DNA of 64,000 nucleotides from Paramacrobiotus metropolitanus (Eukaryota > Tardigrada > Eutardigrada > Parachela > Macrobiotidae), in assembly GCF_019649055.1 (NCBI RefSeq), contig NW_026570496.1:1-64000 (forward strand). The letters run 5' to 3'. Below are positions 1 through 10,929 of this stretch, in pieces. Under the pieces are notes generated by a model, which was given only the letters and a program-made list of their open reading frames with translations, had not been told where the DNA came from and did not search any database. Position numbers and translations under genes: made by a program. How positions within the stretch are numbered: position 1 is the first letter of the stretch; every line of letters starts with the position of its first letter.

Positions 1-56
1 GAATACAGATAATCACTTGTTTACGCTCGTCGGACCGGTTGCAGCGCTAGCGTGCA

Positions 57-3000
57 ATGATGGAGCCGGACTTGGAATTTCAACTGCAAGTCGGCTTTGA
101 ACCGTGGCCGTACCGGCGCTTGGGCCGCAGTGTCAGCAGCGGGAACACCGTGATGGTGCAGCTAAACGACGCCTGGTACCTGGGCTACATCGAGGACATT
201 GCCGACGACCAGCAGCAAATCTTCGTCAACTTTCGCTGCACCGCATTACCGGCCGCCTGGCTGCCCGCCCACTGCGTCTTCCCGCACGCCCTCTTCACGG
301 AGACGGGCGGCAGCTTCTACACGGTGCTGGCGGCACTGCGCAGCGATCCCGCCGCGCCGCTGATCTTCCAGCCGGCCGCCGTGGTCGGCTTCTGCCACCA
401 CGGCCATGCACTGATGTGCTGCGTGCAGGCCACGGCCGAGCTGGCTGGTCAGCGCCATCTCCTGCATCCGCTGCAGATTGCCGCCGAGCGGCCGCCCCGT
501 CGGCCGCTGCTGCAGCCCCCGGCGTCGCCGCGCGAGGGCGTCTACACCGCTTACACGATCGCCACGCTGGACGCGACGCACGTCAACAGTATCGATGAGA
601 ACCGGCTGCAGTTCGAGATGCGGTGCGCGGTGTACGCTGCGCAGTGCCGTGCGCTCAGTGGTCAGCAGCGGCAGACGTACTGCAGGATCCGGGACACACG
701 CTATTACATGCGGCTCGGCCGGGATGCCGTTAAGTTTCTTATTTGGCGGCGTCAGGAGGAGGACTGCCCGTGGGGTGTGGAGATGCTGTCGGAGTGCGTC
801 CGTCGCTGCTTGCAGAGTGGCATATTGGCCGACGCAACTCTTCACGCTGCAGCCGGGCATGCCTATAGCGCAATCTCGCAAGAGGACGCCGATAGCGGGA
901 CGCTGGCTGGTCTACCGCTGGAAGTCATCCAGTGCCTGCTGGACATGATGGATATCGTCACTCGCACCAGGGTACAACGGTAAGCAGATTGCAGTACAGA
1001 ATACCAATTTACTCGGTATCTATGCTTGTTATACCATAATTAATATTACAGTATATCTTCTTAGTCTACAACTCTACAAACGAGTATACCGACGCATACA
1101 CTGTTGGTGTAAGCATCTGTATGTGGACTTAACAATAGTGCTTTGCCGCATTCTCTACGTATGTACTAGCTAATGAGGAAATCCGAAACACATTTGACTT
1201 GCTTTGATTATTGCCGAAGTGGTTTAAGGCTTTAAGCTTCAGCGCATCATACTCAACATTATATAAACCTACTACAAAGCCAAGTAAGCAGCATTAAGAG
1301 TAGCCTTTAATAGGTATCGTCATGTAAGTACAAACTGAGTACTAAAAAAATACGAGAATTATAGCAAAAACACTTCACCAATGCTATCCTGCTCGGGGAT
1401 TGTACCCATAACACATAGCGCGTTTCCCCGTTGCATTTGGACCGATAACCGCTGTCTAAAAAACTCTTTCGCCCGTTTCTGGCCTGTGGCTGTGGCGATG
1501 CCGTTCCCGACCTTGTGCACTAGGTGCTTAGTCCCGTCACTCCATGGGCCATAAATTTCGAACGCTGCAGCGGTGAAATTATATCTCAATTGCATCCAGG
1601 CGTGTTTTGCCAGTTTCCTCCTTTCCGCTTGCTCGGCTGCGGCACCAACGTTAGCGAAGGTGCGCTCAATATACGAAGCTGCGAGTGTATCGACGCACGT
1701 CACATCCACTGCTAAGTGCTAGCGGTTTTCCCCGTTCCCCCGGTACAAGTGTGATCACATCCGGCCTCTTGTTATCTTTCACGGATAGACCTTTCGGCTC
1801 CATTCTTGCTGGAAAACCGGCCGTCTTTAATCCCCGAGTAAACTCCTCACTGAATCGGCTGACCGTTTGCGCCAGCATAAAGACCGTTAGAACGTAGAAC
1901 GGTCGAGGTCACAGAAAGCGCACTTCAGCTTGCTGTATTTCCATGCTAAGATGCTGTAGCACATACTCACAGGAGCGTCGTTCTCCCGGTAGAATTTACG
2001 AGCCGTGTGCCCCGTTCTCCAAAGAAATAACCGAATACATGTGGAGCCGGCAATAAGGAAAGTTTCCACAAACTGATGGAACAAGCACGAACTCTGTTGC
2101 AAAATACTCGCATTTTTGGCGCTTTTGTGCTCCCGCTTCTTCTGGCCGCTTGCCCAGTTGTGAACTTGTGCCAACAATGTCTACGCTTGTCCCCTCCCAG
2201 GCTGGCAGGCTCGTCGCAATCGGACCCCGACTGGATTGGGGATGGTGACCGTTGGTTTGTAGTAAAGCAGGCATTGCCACATCCAGACTGAACTGATAGT
2301 ACAGACTCTGTAGTCAGTACTATCAATTCAGTCTGGATTTTGCACTGCCTGCACAGATGCGAGACAGTACAGCTGCATGAGCAGTACTAAATTGCTAATT
2401 GATATTGCATGCAGGGTTAGTCCAGCCTGGCACGGCGTGGTCACCCGTTGCCGCTCGGGACACCGGCACTGTCTGCTGGATTTCGGCCTGCGGGTGCGCA
2501 GTTGTAACAAGCCGGACGAAATGTACCGTCTGGGCCGGCTGCTATACCACGGGCTGAGCCGTGACGTGCGGACGCTGGTGCTGAGCCGGTGGCGGCCCGC
2601 CGAGCACCGCCTGGCCGAGCGCAGCCTGCGCCTGGGCAGCAGCGACGTGACCCTCATTTGGCAGCTGGTCAGAACGCTCCGACCGGCACCGGCCGCGCCA
2701 CTGCAGCGCATCATCTGCCACCGCTGCGTCGTCAGTGGCGAGCTGCCATCCCAGTGGTCGGAGGCGTGTGCATGGAGGGCCAGCGCCAATCGGCCGACGT
2801 TCTTTCCCCTCCATCACCTATCCCCCCTGATGGACGTGTGCAGCGGCCAACTTATTCTCGTAGACTACCTCCAGAACGACGCCGTACAAGCCTTCCATCA
2901 TCAGCGGCCCTTGTGGCATGCCGACTTAACCCCCCTGACCGATGAGCCCTACCAGAGCCGCGACCCGGCGCCGCCGTTGCGGGTGGCCGTGCCCTTCCTG

Positions 3001-3449
3001 CGTCTGGACTGCGGCCAGGACGCCGTTGCGGTGCTGACCAGCATGCGGACTGTCATGGAAGAAGCGCTTCCTGAGCCGCCCGCGGGCGTGCGCCGGCTGG
3101 CCACGGACATGTACTGCCGCACCCGCGACACCTACTGGCGCTTCCTCCGCCATCTCCTCACCGCGTAAGTTGCCACACCGTGATACTGCTTCCCGGATGC
3201 GATGTTCGTCTTTGCGCAGCGCAAGCGGCGTCCTGGCATGAAATTAATCAAAGGTCACCGGTTACAGTACGTCATGGTAATTCGCATGCCTGTTGCAGCA
3301 CGGAGTCGGGCGGGCCGGCATGGGAGCACGCCGACTTCCCCAACACCTCGCTGCCGCAGCTGACCCGTTTAACTGTCTTCGCTCTGGACTCCATGTGGTG
3401 CCGACGCAGCGGTACGGATGGCAGTGGCGCCGCGGAACAGCACCAGTAA
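57..3449 (+). CDS. Tudor-like/F-box family protein, copy A
   Basis: Three exons: 57-979, 2415-3164 and 3299-3449, giving about 607 aa. Donors are GTAAGC and GTAAGT, both acceptors end CAG, and the phases match exactly. The start is a double Met at 57/60; copy C begins at the equivalent of the second. Residues about 25-80 look like a Tudor/Agenet SH3-like barrel (VMVQL..AWYLGYIEDI...QIFVNF), and a weaker similar unit follows at about 95-150. The exon 1/2 junction rebuilds an F-box, LPLEVIQCLLDMMD...RVQR|VSPAW, at about residues 283-320. The C-terminal 280 aa has leucine-rich-like strands (VRTLVLSRW, LQRIICHRC, LILVDYLQND). F-box proteins recruit substrates to SCF ubiquitin ligases; the role here is inferred from that motif. 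Intron 1 (1.4 kb) contains a retrotransposon fossil and a long hairpin, unlike the short introns of copies B and C. I do not recognise a named orthologue. Confidence 0.85.
1359..1878 (-). mobile_element. Reverse-transcriptase C-terminal fossil (non-LTR type)
   Basis: On the minus strand, 1878-1715 reads GLKTAGFPARMEPKGLSV then KRPDVITLVPGERGKPLA. After a frameshift, 1709-1359 reads MDVTCVDTLAASYIERTF and ends in RLSVQMQRGNALCVMGTI. This order (PARxEPxGL, KRPDG-T, WDVTVxDTLA, QRGNA-S-VLGT) is a familiar C-terminal extension of retroelement reverse transcriptases in many invertebrate genomes. The KRPD...DVT spacing resembles a restriction-like nuclease core, which is an inference. The piece lies in intron 1 of F-box copy A in antisense. 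No catalytic RT domain is present, so it is a dead fragment. Confidence 0.7.
2281..2338. repeat. 58-nt near-perfect hairpin in intron 1 of copy A
   Basis: Two 27-nt arms beginning ATCCAGACTGAA pair with two mismatches around a 4-nt loop. It could be a tiny foldback insertion or a structured intronic RNA. Nothing else in the intron indicates its role. Confidence 0.7.
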
Positions 3450-4246
3450 CTGTAATATTAATTACCAATGATGCAGTCCTGTACTTCTGACAAATGTAGT
3501 ACACGTCCGTATGATAAATGAAGGTCTCTTCTACGTTATAACAGAGAATAATGCCGTCAATATCTTTATTGTACACGCTCATGATAGATACGACATCTCT
3601 CAATCACAACTTCAGCAGCACGCTGACAAATAACCATTCAAAACAGACGTCTTCAGATACAGATACAATAGCTACGTGAAGGGAAGATCTAGGTACAGTG
3701 GCTCACAAACTTAACACTTAACAGCTGCATAAACACTACAGTAGAGTAGCTTGTTCATGCCAGTGAGAGCTTCTGTATACATGCATGACTACGACACATA
3801 ACTCGTGGACTCCCTGAAGCCGTGCTTTCTTCTAAACTACCGATTTTCGTTGTGCACAATTTGACCGGCTGATTGTGATAATAAATGCACTACGAATAAA
3901 ACCAGGAAACCGCTGAAAACGGGCTATAACGGGTTTTACATCAACCTGCACATCAGCGACATGAAGCCTTCAAGTATGTACTGGGCCTACTGGCTTTAAC
4001 TAATAATGGCACTTTGCGCTTTTTGTTGTTACATAGACGGTTGACTGAAATCGCCACTTAAACAGTTTTTTTCCTTCTACATACTCGTATTTGTTGATTC
4101 CGTCATCTTATTTCCAAATTACGAAACAGAGGGAACACGTGGCCGTGACGATCGCGCCCGTTCAGTAGCGACTATTGGACCCGTATGAGCAGGATGTGGA
4201 TGAATTTGCATCTGTTGCTTGCTTGATTTGCTGTTATGGTGGCACG
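3450..4246. other. Intergenic, no gene seen
   Basis: AT-rich spacer after copy A. Stops occur in every frame and no family motif or clear inverted repeat was seen. Confidence 0.5.
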
Positions 4247-4492
4247 ATGAGCGCGCAGCGTAATCGCTTCATCGACGTCGATTCGACGGCTCTGCCTGTT
4301 GTAGGTACCGCACAGGCGACGCTGTTACGTCAACAGCCGCAGCTAAAAGCGGCAATCATGGCCGCCGTGCGCGACAGCGTCGAACAATTTACGGTGGACG
4401 AGGTGTTTGTTCATTTCGAACCTGACGCCCGACCCTATCCTGTTTTGATCGTTCTTTTCGAGGCGGATGCTGCTGATCTGAGTACCATTCGA
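4247..4492 (+). CDS. Orphan coding-like exon, function unknown
   Basis: An open frame begins at ATG 4247 (MSAQRNRFIDVDSTALP) and runs about 82 codons to a good splice donor, CGA|GTATGTAAGT, at 4493. Codon use looks coding-like and the frame could continue upstream. No following exon was found before the repeat-like sequence at 4.54 kb. It may be the first exon of an interrupted gene or a relic. I do not recognise the family. Confidence 0.35.
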
Positions 4493-5929
4493 GTATGTAA
4501 GTGGCGTAAACGTTAACGTGTGCCAGGGACGTTTTTCAGTTAAAAAAAATCAGTGTGCACTGGGCAACCGCTGCGGGTGTAGGTTTTTCAAGTTGATGCG
4601 GGTCGTCTGCGGTCCGCACTCCGCACTACACATATTTTGAAAAATGGAAAGAAACATTTTATTATGGAAAATAAAAAGTTTGCAAGTAAGAAATTTGAAA
4701 TAGAATATTTTCTGTCGATTTGGAGAACTCGTGTACTGTATAGCTTCGCGTTACAGTACTTTGTCACTACTTTCACGACCGCACAAGTTTAGAACGCTGT
4801 GATTTTTTTCATTTCGGTTAAAATTTAAATCATGAAATGTGGATTTGGCTTCATGGATTAACTATCCCGTTGCTAGACGCCGCCGCGGGGCAGGAGCCCG
4901 GTGATCAGGAACCTCCCGGTGGAGAAAATATCTAGTCAGTATTATTTATTTGTCTATTCTCTTACTTCTTTGATAGTTCTTATGTGGTGATGTCGGTCGT
5001 CAGAGACCGCTCACTCGAGGCGGTAGACACCTCTCGTTGGCTTGCTCTGTCGCCCGCGCGCAGGTGGCCACGCCACTCGTGCCGCTCATATACGCTGATT
5101 ACACAGCGTATACTTTGTCTACGCTGACCAATCAGCGTTCGCTATGCACTTTTGGAGGTGTGGCCCAGCGCTTACGAGCGATGCCATGCTTTGCGGTACC
5201 AGCTGTGATTCAGCTGGAGCATTCCGCGGCATTACGTTGATTTTCACCGAGCTCGCTGGCAGCCACTTTTCACCACAGCTTTTTCCGCACTGGTTTTCTG
5301 TTGGTTTTTGTTGGTTGCTTTATTGTTACACAATAAAGGAGAGATATTTGCTCCCATTTTTCTCTCTGCTTCTGTGTCATATCTGACAGTGATAATAAAA
5401 ATTTATTATTATGAAATATGATGGTGGATCTAGGAAGAATCCACGGACAGAGACAGAAACGGAATCTATCCTGTAGAGTGAGCAGTGTTGTATACTACGA
5501 GTTATGCGGAAACGCAAGACACCCGACAATCAACTGCACACTTTATCCCATTCACATGGTACTACAGAAGCTCCCGCAGCAGAATGCTGCGGGGCCAAAA
5601 GAGCAGCAAGTTACTCAGACGACGATGGCTAGCAACTGAAGAATCTACCAGATTGAAGATCTGGTAGATGAAGAAATTCAACATCAGAATACAGCAAAAC
5701 AACTTAGCACCCGCACCAGTGCGGGCGTACGGGGAGGCCACTCCTCCTCACAGAAATAAATATAGTGGTGAAACCGACGGGATCTGTTTGAAACCGACTC
5801 GTAGATTCACACGACGTACGTATACGCTCGCAACTGCGCAGTGAGCAAGCTGCATGTATACAGCATATTCCTTTATGTATTACGAGAATTGCGTAACCAG
5901 CACTGCTGATGGATGATACCGATAGTCGT
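4493..5929. other. Repeat-like spacer, possible LTR and diverged foldback arm
   Basis: 4545-4690 resembles, with divergence, the arm of the foldback element at 35.1 kb (TGGGCAACC.CTGCGGGT and then an AAAATGGA..AAA stretch). 4982-5389 starts TGTGG and ends TGACA and has AATAAA near 5331, like a solo LTR, but no matching target duplication was found. Short hairpins occur at 5641-5671 (ATCTACCAGAT arms) and 5708-5723. No gene could be supported. Confidence 0.3.
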
Positions 5930-6805
5930 GCTACTTGAACTGCTGGTTAAAAAACTGTTGCGGCGCGCAGCGCAGTTGTTGCGCAGCGCCGGGCGCTGAA
6001 TGGCCGGCCTTGTATGCAGACGCCGGTGCTGAGCCGGTGGCGGCCCGGCGCCACCGGCGAGCACTGGCAGACCGAGCGCAGCCACCGCACCTGCAACACG
6101 GACGTCAGCGTTATTTGGCGGGTGGTTAGAATGGTGCGGACGTACGGTACTTTGTTGGAGAAAATGTTGATTGTGAAGTATTGTGCCCGCGTCCGTACTT
6201 TCCGCTGTTTTTAGTATAAGCACGTATCTGTATGTGCGCCCCTTGGCTGTTATGGTTTGTACTCGAGTTCCGCCGTAAATTAAACAAAGAATCGTTCTAT
6301 GTGCAGTATTTCTCTATTTTTATGTCGCACCTACGTACAGATACTGTACGTGCATCCGGTCTTGCTGCCGCTCACATCGTATTAAATCGCATTTCCAACC
6401 GTCTCGAATTGTCCAAGTTTAGTTTAATTCTGAAAAGAATTTTGAAATGAAATAAATAACTGATTCAAAATAAAACATATATGATCCAGATATGTTTCTG
6501 TTATAAAAAAGAACAAACAAAAGAAATGTTAATAGTACACAGTAGTGAATTATAAAAAAATTTTCTGCCTTTCTTCCATATTTCAATCGTTACTTTCAAC
6601 AGTCACTCCAATCATGTGTTTTCTTACAGATACGTCGGTACCTAAAGCTATGTAATTGTTCACATGAAATTTATTCCAACCGTTTCTAATGGTTTGAAGC
6701 CGGAAATGGAAAGGATAACTGGAGATGTCCATGTTTGCGCGGCGGATAAAAATATGAAAGGTCACCGGCTAAAGTACATGCTTATTCGCATGTTTCGCAG
6801 CACGA
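5930..6805 (+). pseudogene. Chimeric pseudogene: secreted-gene tail plus F-box family pieces
   Basis: 5932-5972 matches the 3' end of the thyroglobulin-like gene (21110-21143; shared CTACTTGAACTGCTGGTT). It is followed directly by a piece of F-box exon 1 (GCGCAGCGCCGGGCGCTGAA, compare 18.68 kb) and then F-box exon 2 (CTGAGCCGGTGGCGGCCCGG to GGGTGGTTAGAATG, compare 19.29-19.39 kb). At 6745-6795 there is the 3' end of F-box intron 2 with its acceptor (AAATATGAAAGGTCACCGGC ... CGCAG|CACG). The closest relative is copy C. The reading frame is broken, and about 590 bp of unrelated DNA separates the parts. Confidence 0.75.
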
Positions 6806-8321
6806 CTACAGTAATATCATAATTATGTGTATGACGAATCGCCCCACCATAAAATATGATTCCCATATATAGATATACCGTACAATCCCCCAAAGCTATT
6901 CCCAATTTTCTTCCCAATACCAATTCCCGATTCCCAATACCAGGTAACAGGCTGAATTACGTATTCAGTTATTATGAATTTATTCAGTTATTACCTATCT
7001 CCTATCCAGGAGAAAATCTTTCTAATCTACTAGCACTGCGTACACTAGGAACTGTAATTGTGAGACATCTTACAATTTGTTAACTGGAGGCTCGTAATCG
7101 TCATTGACGAGTGGCAAGAATTAGTAATTGGGATAGTACTTTATATATGGAATGGTATTTTATTGTGGGAATGGGAATGGAAAAACGCTGCGGAAAATTC
7201 AAGAAACAGGTTGGTGCTCCGATACAGCGCTGTGGAGAAAGTGGTCAGTGGTTAAGTACAGTCTGTACACCAGCAGCTGGAGCAAAGACAGGAAAGGTGC
7301 ATATCAGTTTTAGTATGTCGTTGTAAATAAGGCGACATGGAAGTCCCCTTATATCATCAATTATACAGTATACTTATATCAGTGGTCAAAATTTAATTGT
7401 AAAAGACAACGGTGTACATACTCTGTACATGCATACTAGTACAGTATGCTTACTAATTAAAGTATACTGTGCAGCGTACGTAAGGCACACGGCAGATAGA
7501 AACTGTATTAGTATTATTTTTATTATTATCACTCAACAGTAGCCAACTCCTTTCAACGGAGATATCTTACCAGGCTATTGGAAAAATTTTTTGGTTAGTT
7601 TAGAAATTTTTATACTTTTTTTGGTTTGATTTTATGAGATAAAAGTACCCCACCTAGGAATCGAACCCAGGACATACAATCTTAAAGTACTTATGTAAGT
7701 ATAGGGTATAACTATAATAATAATATCTAATGGTGTATGTATAATTATTATACTTAATTAGAGTGTACCTCTGACAGTTCTGTGAGTGTGTATGTACACG
7801 CCGGGACAGACTTAGTACTGTTGGCGATCAATGGAATCACACCGGCTTGCATTTCTTTACTCCTCCCAGTGTGCCCTGGTGTGGAATATGACTGACAACT
7901 GCACAGTGGCATGCACGCCAACTGTTATTCCGCATCGACGGCATCGTCAACGACGGCTTCCTACAGCTACTTACGAGTCACGATTACACAGCTCATAATA
8001 TTAACTTTTATACTGTCAGCTAGCACTTGGCAGTGGATGGATAGCGTGAGACTTAAATCTTCTGATCTCCTTATTTCCAGCTGGGATCTATTTTGCTCCT
8101 TATTTGCCACTGGTGAGATCTCAGTTTGAAGATGGAGACATCTAGTACATCGCCGTGGGATGGCGCTGTATTAATGCTGCAGACGAATCCATCAGATGCA
8201 CTTTGGCGCAATACATTGCATATTATAGAATGATAGGATATATCATACGTCGTCCTGATCCTGCCGCATAATTACTTGTGTACGCTAGCCGGACGAGTTG
8301 CCGCGGTAGCTATAGAGTGGC
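6806..8321. other. Intergenic spacer upstream of copy B
   Basis: AT-rich, with many TACAGTA/TACTGTA-type words. A lone B-box-like GGGTTCGATTCC (minus strand, about 7655-7675) lacks the rest of a tRNA. No gene was seen. The 300 bp before 8322 presumably hold the promoter of copy B. Confidence 0.4.
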
Positions 8322-10519
8322 ATGATGGAGCTGGACTTGGAATTTCAACTGCAAGTGGGCTATGAACCGTGGCCGTACCGGCGCTCCGGCCGCAGCGTCA
8401 GCAGCGGCAACACCGTGATGGTGCAGCTGCACGACGCCTGGTACCTGGGCTTCATCGAGGACATTGCCGACGACCAGCAGCAAATCTTCGTCAACTTTCG
8501 CTGCACCGCATTACCGGCCGCCTGGCTGCCCGCCCACTGCGTCTTCCCGCACGCCCTCTTCACGGAGACGGGCGGCAGCCTCCACACCGTGCTGGGGGCG
8601 CTGCGCAGTGACCCCGACGCCCCACTGCTCTTTCAGTCCGCCGCCGTTGTCGGCGTCTGCAGCGGTCATGGGCTCATGTGCTGCGTGCAGACCCCGGCCG
8701 AGGCCGGTAGTCAGCGCCATCTCCTACATCCGCTGCATATGGCCGCCGAGCAGCCGCCCCGCCGGACGGTGCTGCAGCCACCGGCGCTGCCGTACGAGGG
8801 CGTCTACACCGCCTACACGACGGACACGCTGGACGTGTCCCACGTCCACTGCATCGACGAGAACCGGCTGCAGTTCCAGATGAGATGCGCGGTGTACGCT
8901 GCGCAGTGCCGGGCACTGAATGGTCGGCCGCGGAAGAGATTCGGCCGGACCCCGGATACGCGCTATCACATGCGTCTGGACCGGGATTCGGTTAGGTTTC
9001 TCATTTGGCGGCGTCAGGAGGACGACTGCCCGTGGAGTGCCGAGATGCTGTCGGAATGCGTCCGGCGCTGCTTGCACAACGGGGTATTGACTAATGACTC
9101 CCTCGACCGAGGCATTACACCGCCTGACTGCTGCAGTACGGTTGCCCTGGAGGACGGCGGCGGGCTGACGCGTCTGCCGTTGGAAATCGTCGACAGCCTG
9201 CTGGACGTGCTGGATGTCGTCACGCGCACCAGGATACAACGGTAAGCAAGTTAGTATCAACACACGTGTTGTTATTATCTTGATGGTCTGAAGAATGTCT
9301 CTACATGCCGTATTATCGGCCACTGATATAAAATTACAAATGGCAGCTTGGGAGCGTTTAATGTTATTATAGTACCGTTTAATGCTCATCATTCATTCAT
9401 CCCGAGTTCTGAACATGAATAGTTACATGCTGGCTGTACTTGTAATATGTTTTCACACGTTTAAATTACACACGAGGGATGTCGACCCCTTTTGCGATCA
9501 AAATTAACCGACAGTCCGTGTGCGCTGACCACGCCCACAGCCTATCCCTTTCTTGATTAATGTACAGGGTTAGTCCAGCCTGGCACGACGTGGCCACCCG
9601 TTGCCGCTCGGGACACCGGCAGTGTGTGCTGGATTTCGGGCTGAATGTGCGCAGTGCTAACAAGGCGGACGAAATGCACCGTCTGGGCCGACTGGTATAC
9701 CACGGGCTGAGCCCTGGCGTGCGGACGCTGGTGCTGAGCCGGTGGCGGCCGGCCGAGCACCGCCTGGCGGAGCGCAGCCTGCGTCTGGGCAGCAGCGACG
9801 TGACCGTCATTCGGCAGCTGGTCAGAATGCTCCGACCGGCACCGGCCGCGGCACTACAGCGCATCATCTGCCACCGCTGCGTCGTCAGTGGCGAGCTGCC
9901 CTCCCAGTGGTCGTCGGACTGTGCATGGAGGGCCAGCGCCGATCGGCCGACCTTCTTTCCCCTGCACCACCTTTCCCCGCTGATGGACGTGTGCAGCGGC
10001 CAGCTGATCCTGGTCGACTACGTCCAGAACGACACCGTCCAAGCCTTCCATCACTGCCGGCCCTTCTGCCACTCCGACTGGAGTCCCTTGACCGACGAGC
10101 CCTACCAGAGCCGCGACCCGGCGCCGCCGTTGCGGGTGACCGTGCCCTTCTTGCGTCTGGACTGCGGCCAGGACGCTGTCGCGGTTCTGACCAGTATGCG
10201 GACGGCCATGGAGGCCGCCCTCCCGGAGCCGCCGGCGGAGATGCGCCGGATGGCCACGGACATGTACGAGTACTGGCGCACGCGCGACACCTACTGGCCC
10301 TTCCTCCGCCATCTCCTCACCGCGTACGTACCAGCCCACCCCGTGTAACTGTGTCCGTGTGTGAAAAGCGGTTCCGGCGCCCTGGGATTAAAATATGAGA
10401 CGTCACCGGCGTCAGTACATGTTCATTCGAGGGTTGTGTTTTGCAGCACGGAGCCGGGCGGACCGGCATGGGAGAACGCCGACTTCCCCAGCACCCCGCT
10501 GCCGCAGCTGACCGTCTGA
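8322..10519 (+). CDS. Tudor-like/F-box family protein, copy B (3' frameshift)
   Basis: Exons are 8322-9241, 9568-10323 and 10447-10519. The Met is doubled as in copy A. The barrel region (AWYLGFIEDIADDQQQIFVN), the F-box (LPLEIVDSLLDVLD...RIQR|VSPAW) and the leucine-rich-like C-terminus are all conserved. Intron 2 starts GTACGT. In exon 3 a CCC run present in A and C is CC at about 10512, shifting the frame to TGA at 10517-10519. The expected stop would be TAA 10588-10590, so the product loses about 24 residues (about 582 aa in all). This may be a real truncation or an assembly error. Role as for copy A: predicted SCF adaptor, inferred. Confidence 0.82.
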
Positions 10520-10590
10520 CTGTCTTCGCTCTGGACTCCATGTGGTGCCCGCGCAACACTGCGGAGGGCGCCGCGGAAACGCAACAGTAA

Positions 10591-10929
10591 TTGGCCAATG
10601 ATGCAAATATTCCACAAATTCAGCGGTTACCCATATACTCTTACGGGGTGTATTTAGACGGAGCCGGGTTTCGCTATGAGCAATTTCACCATGTGATCCC
10701 GATAAGGACATTAATTTAAGGGATGCACAAACAAGAAACCCAGGAAGACGTTGAAAACTGCCGGCAGCATAGCGTTTTCCATCGCAGAAACGAGAATCTG
10801 GATTTATTTTCTGTCTGTTTTTTTTGTGAGAGAAACTATTGTATTCATCCCAAGAGTCCAGCCCAAGCGTGAACCAGCAAGCCGGTAGGTAAATATTTTT
10901 ATTAATTTTGTTTAAAACCCAGTTATGTT
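10591..10929. other. Spacer after copy B
   Basis: No gene or repeat was recognised between the former stop of copy B and the CACACCACG-rich inverted repeat. Confidence 0.4.

Noticed and set aside
246-881. Long antisense open frames over the F-box exons (also at 8.5, 18.3 and 19 kb)
   Set aside because: They are shadows of GC-rich sense exons; no start, splice or family motif supports them.
4982-5389. Solo LTR
   Set aside because: TG...CA ends and AATAAA are suggestive, but no target duplication, second LTR or primer site was found.
4990-5760. Hammerhead ribozyme
   Set aside because: The conserved CTGANGA and GAAA cores were not found in a consistent arrangement.
6855-7190. Foldback element from repeated ATTCCCAAT / ATTGGGA words
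   Set aside because: Similarity between the presumed arms is patchy and no defined ends were found.
7655-7680. tRNA gene on - (GGGTTCGATTCCTAGGTGGGG)
   Set aside because: It has a T-arm and 3' acceptor-like end, but no matching 5' acceptor, A-box or anticodon arm upstream. At most a tRNA-derived scrap.
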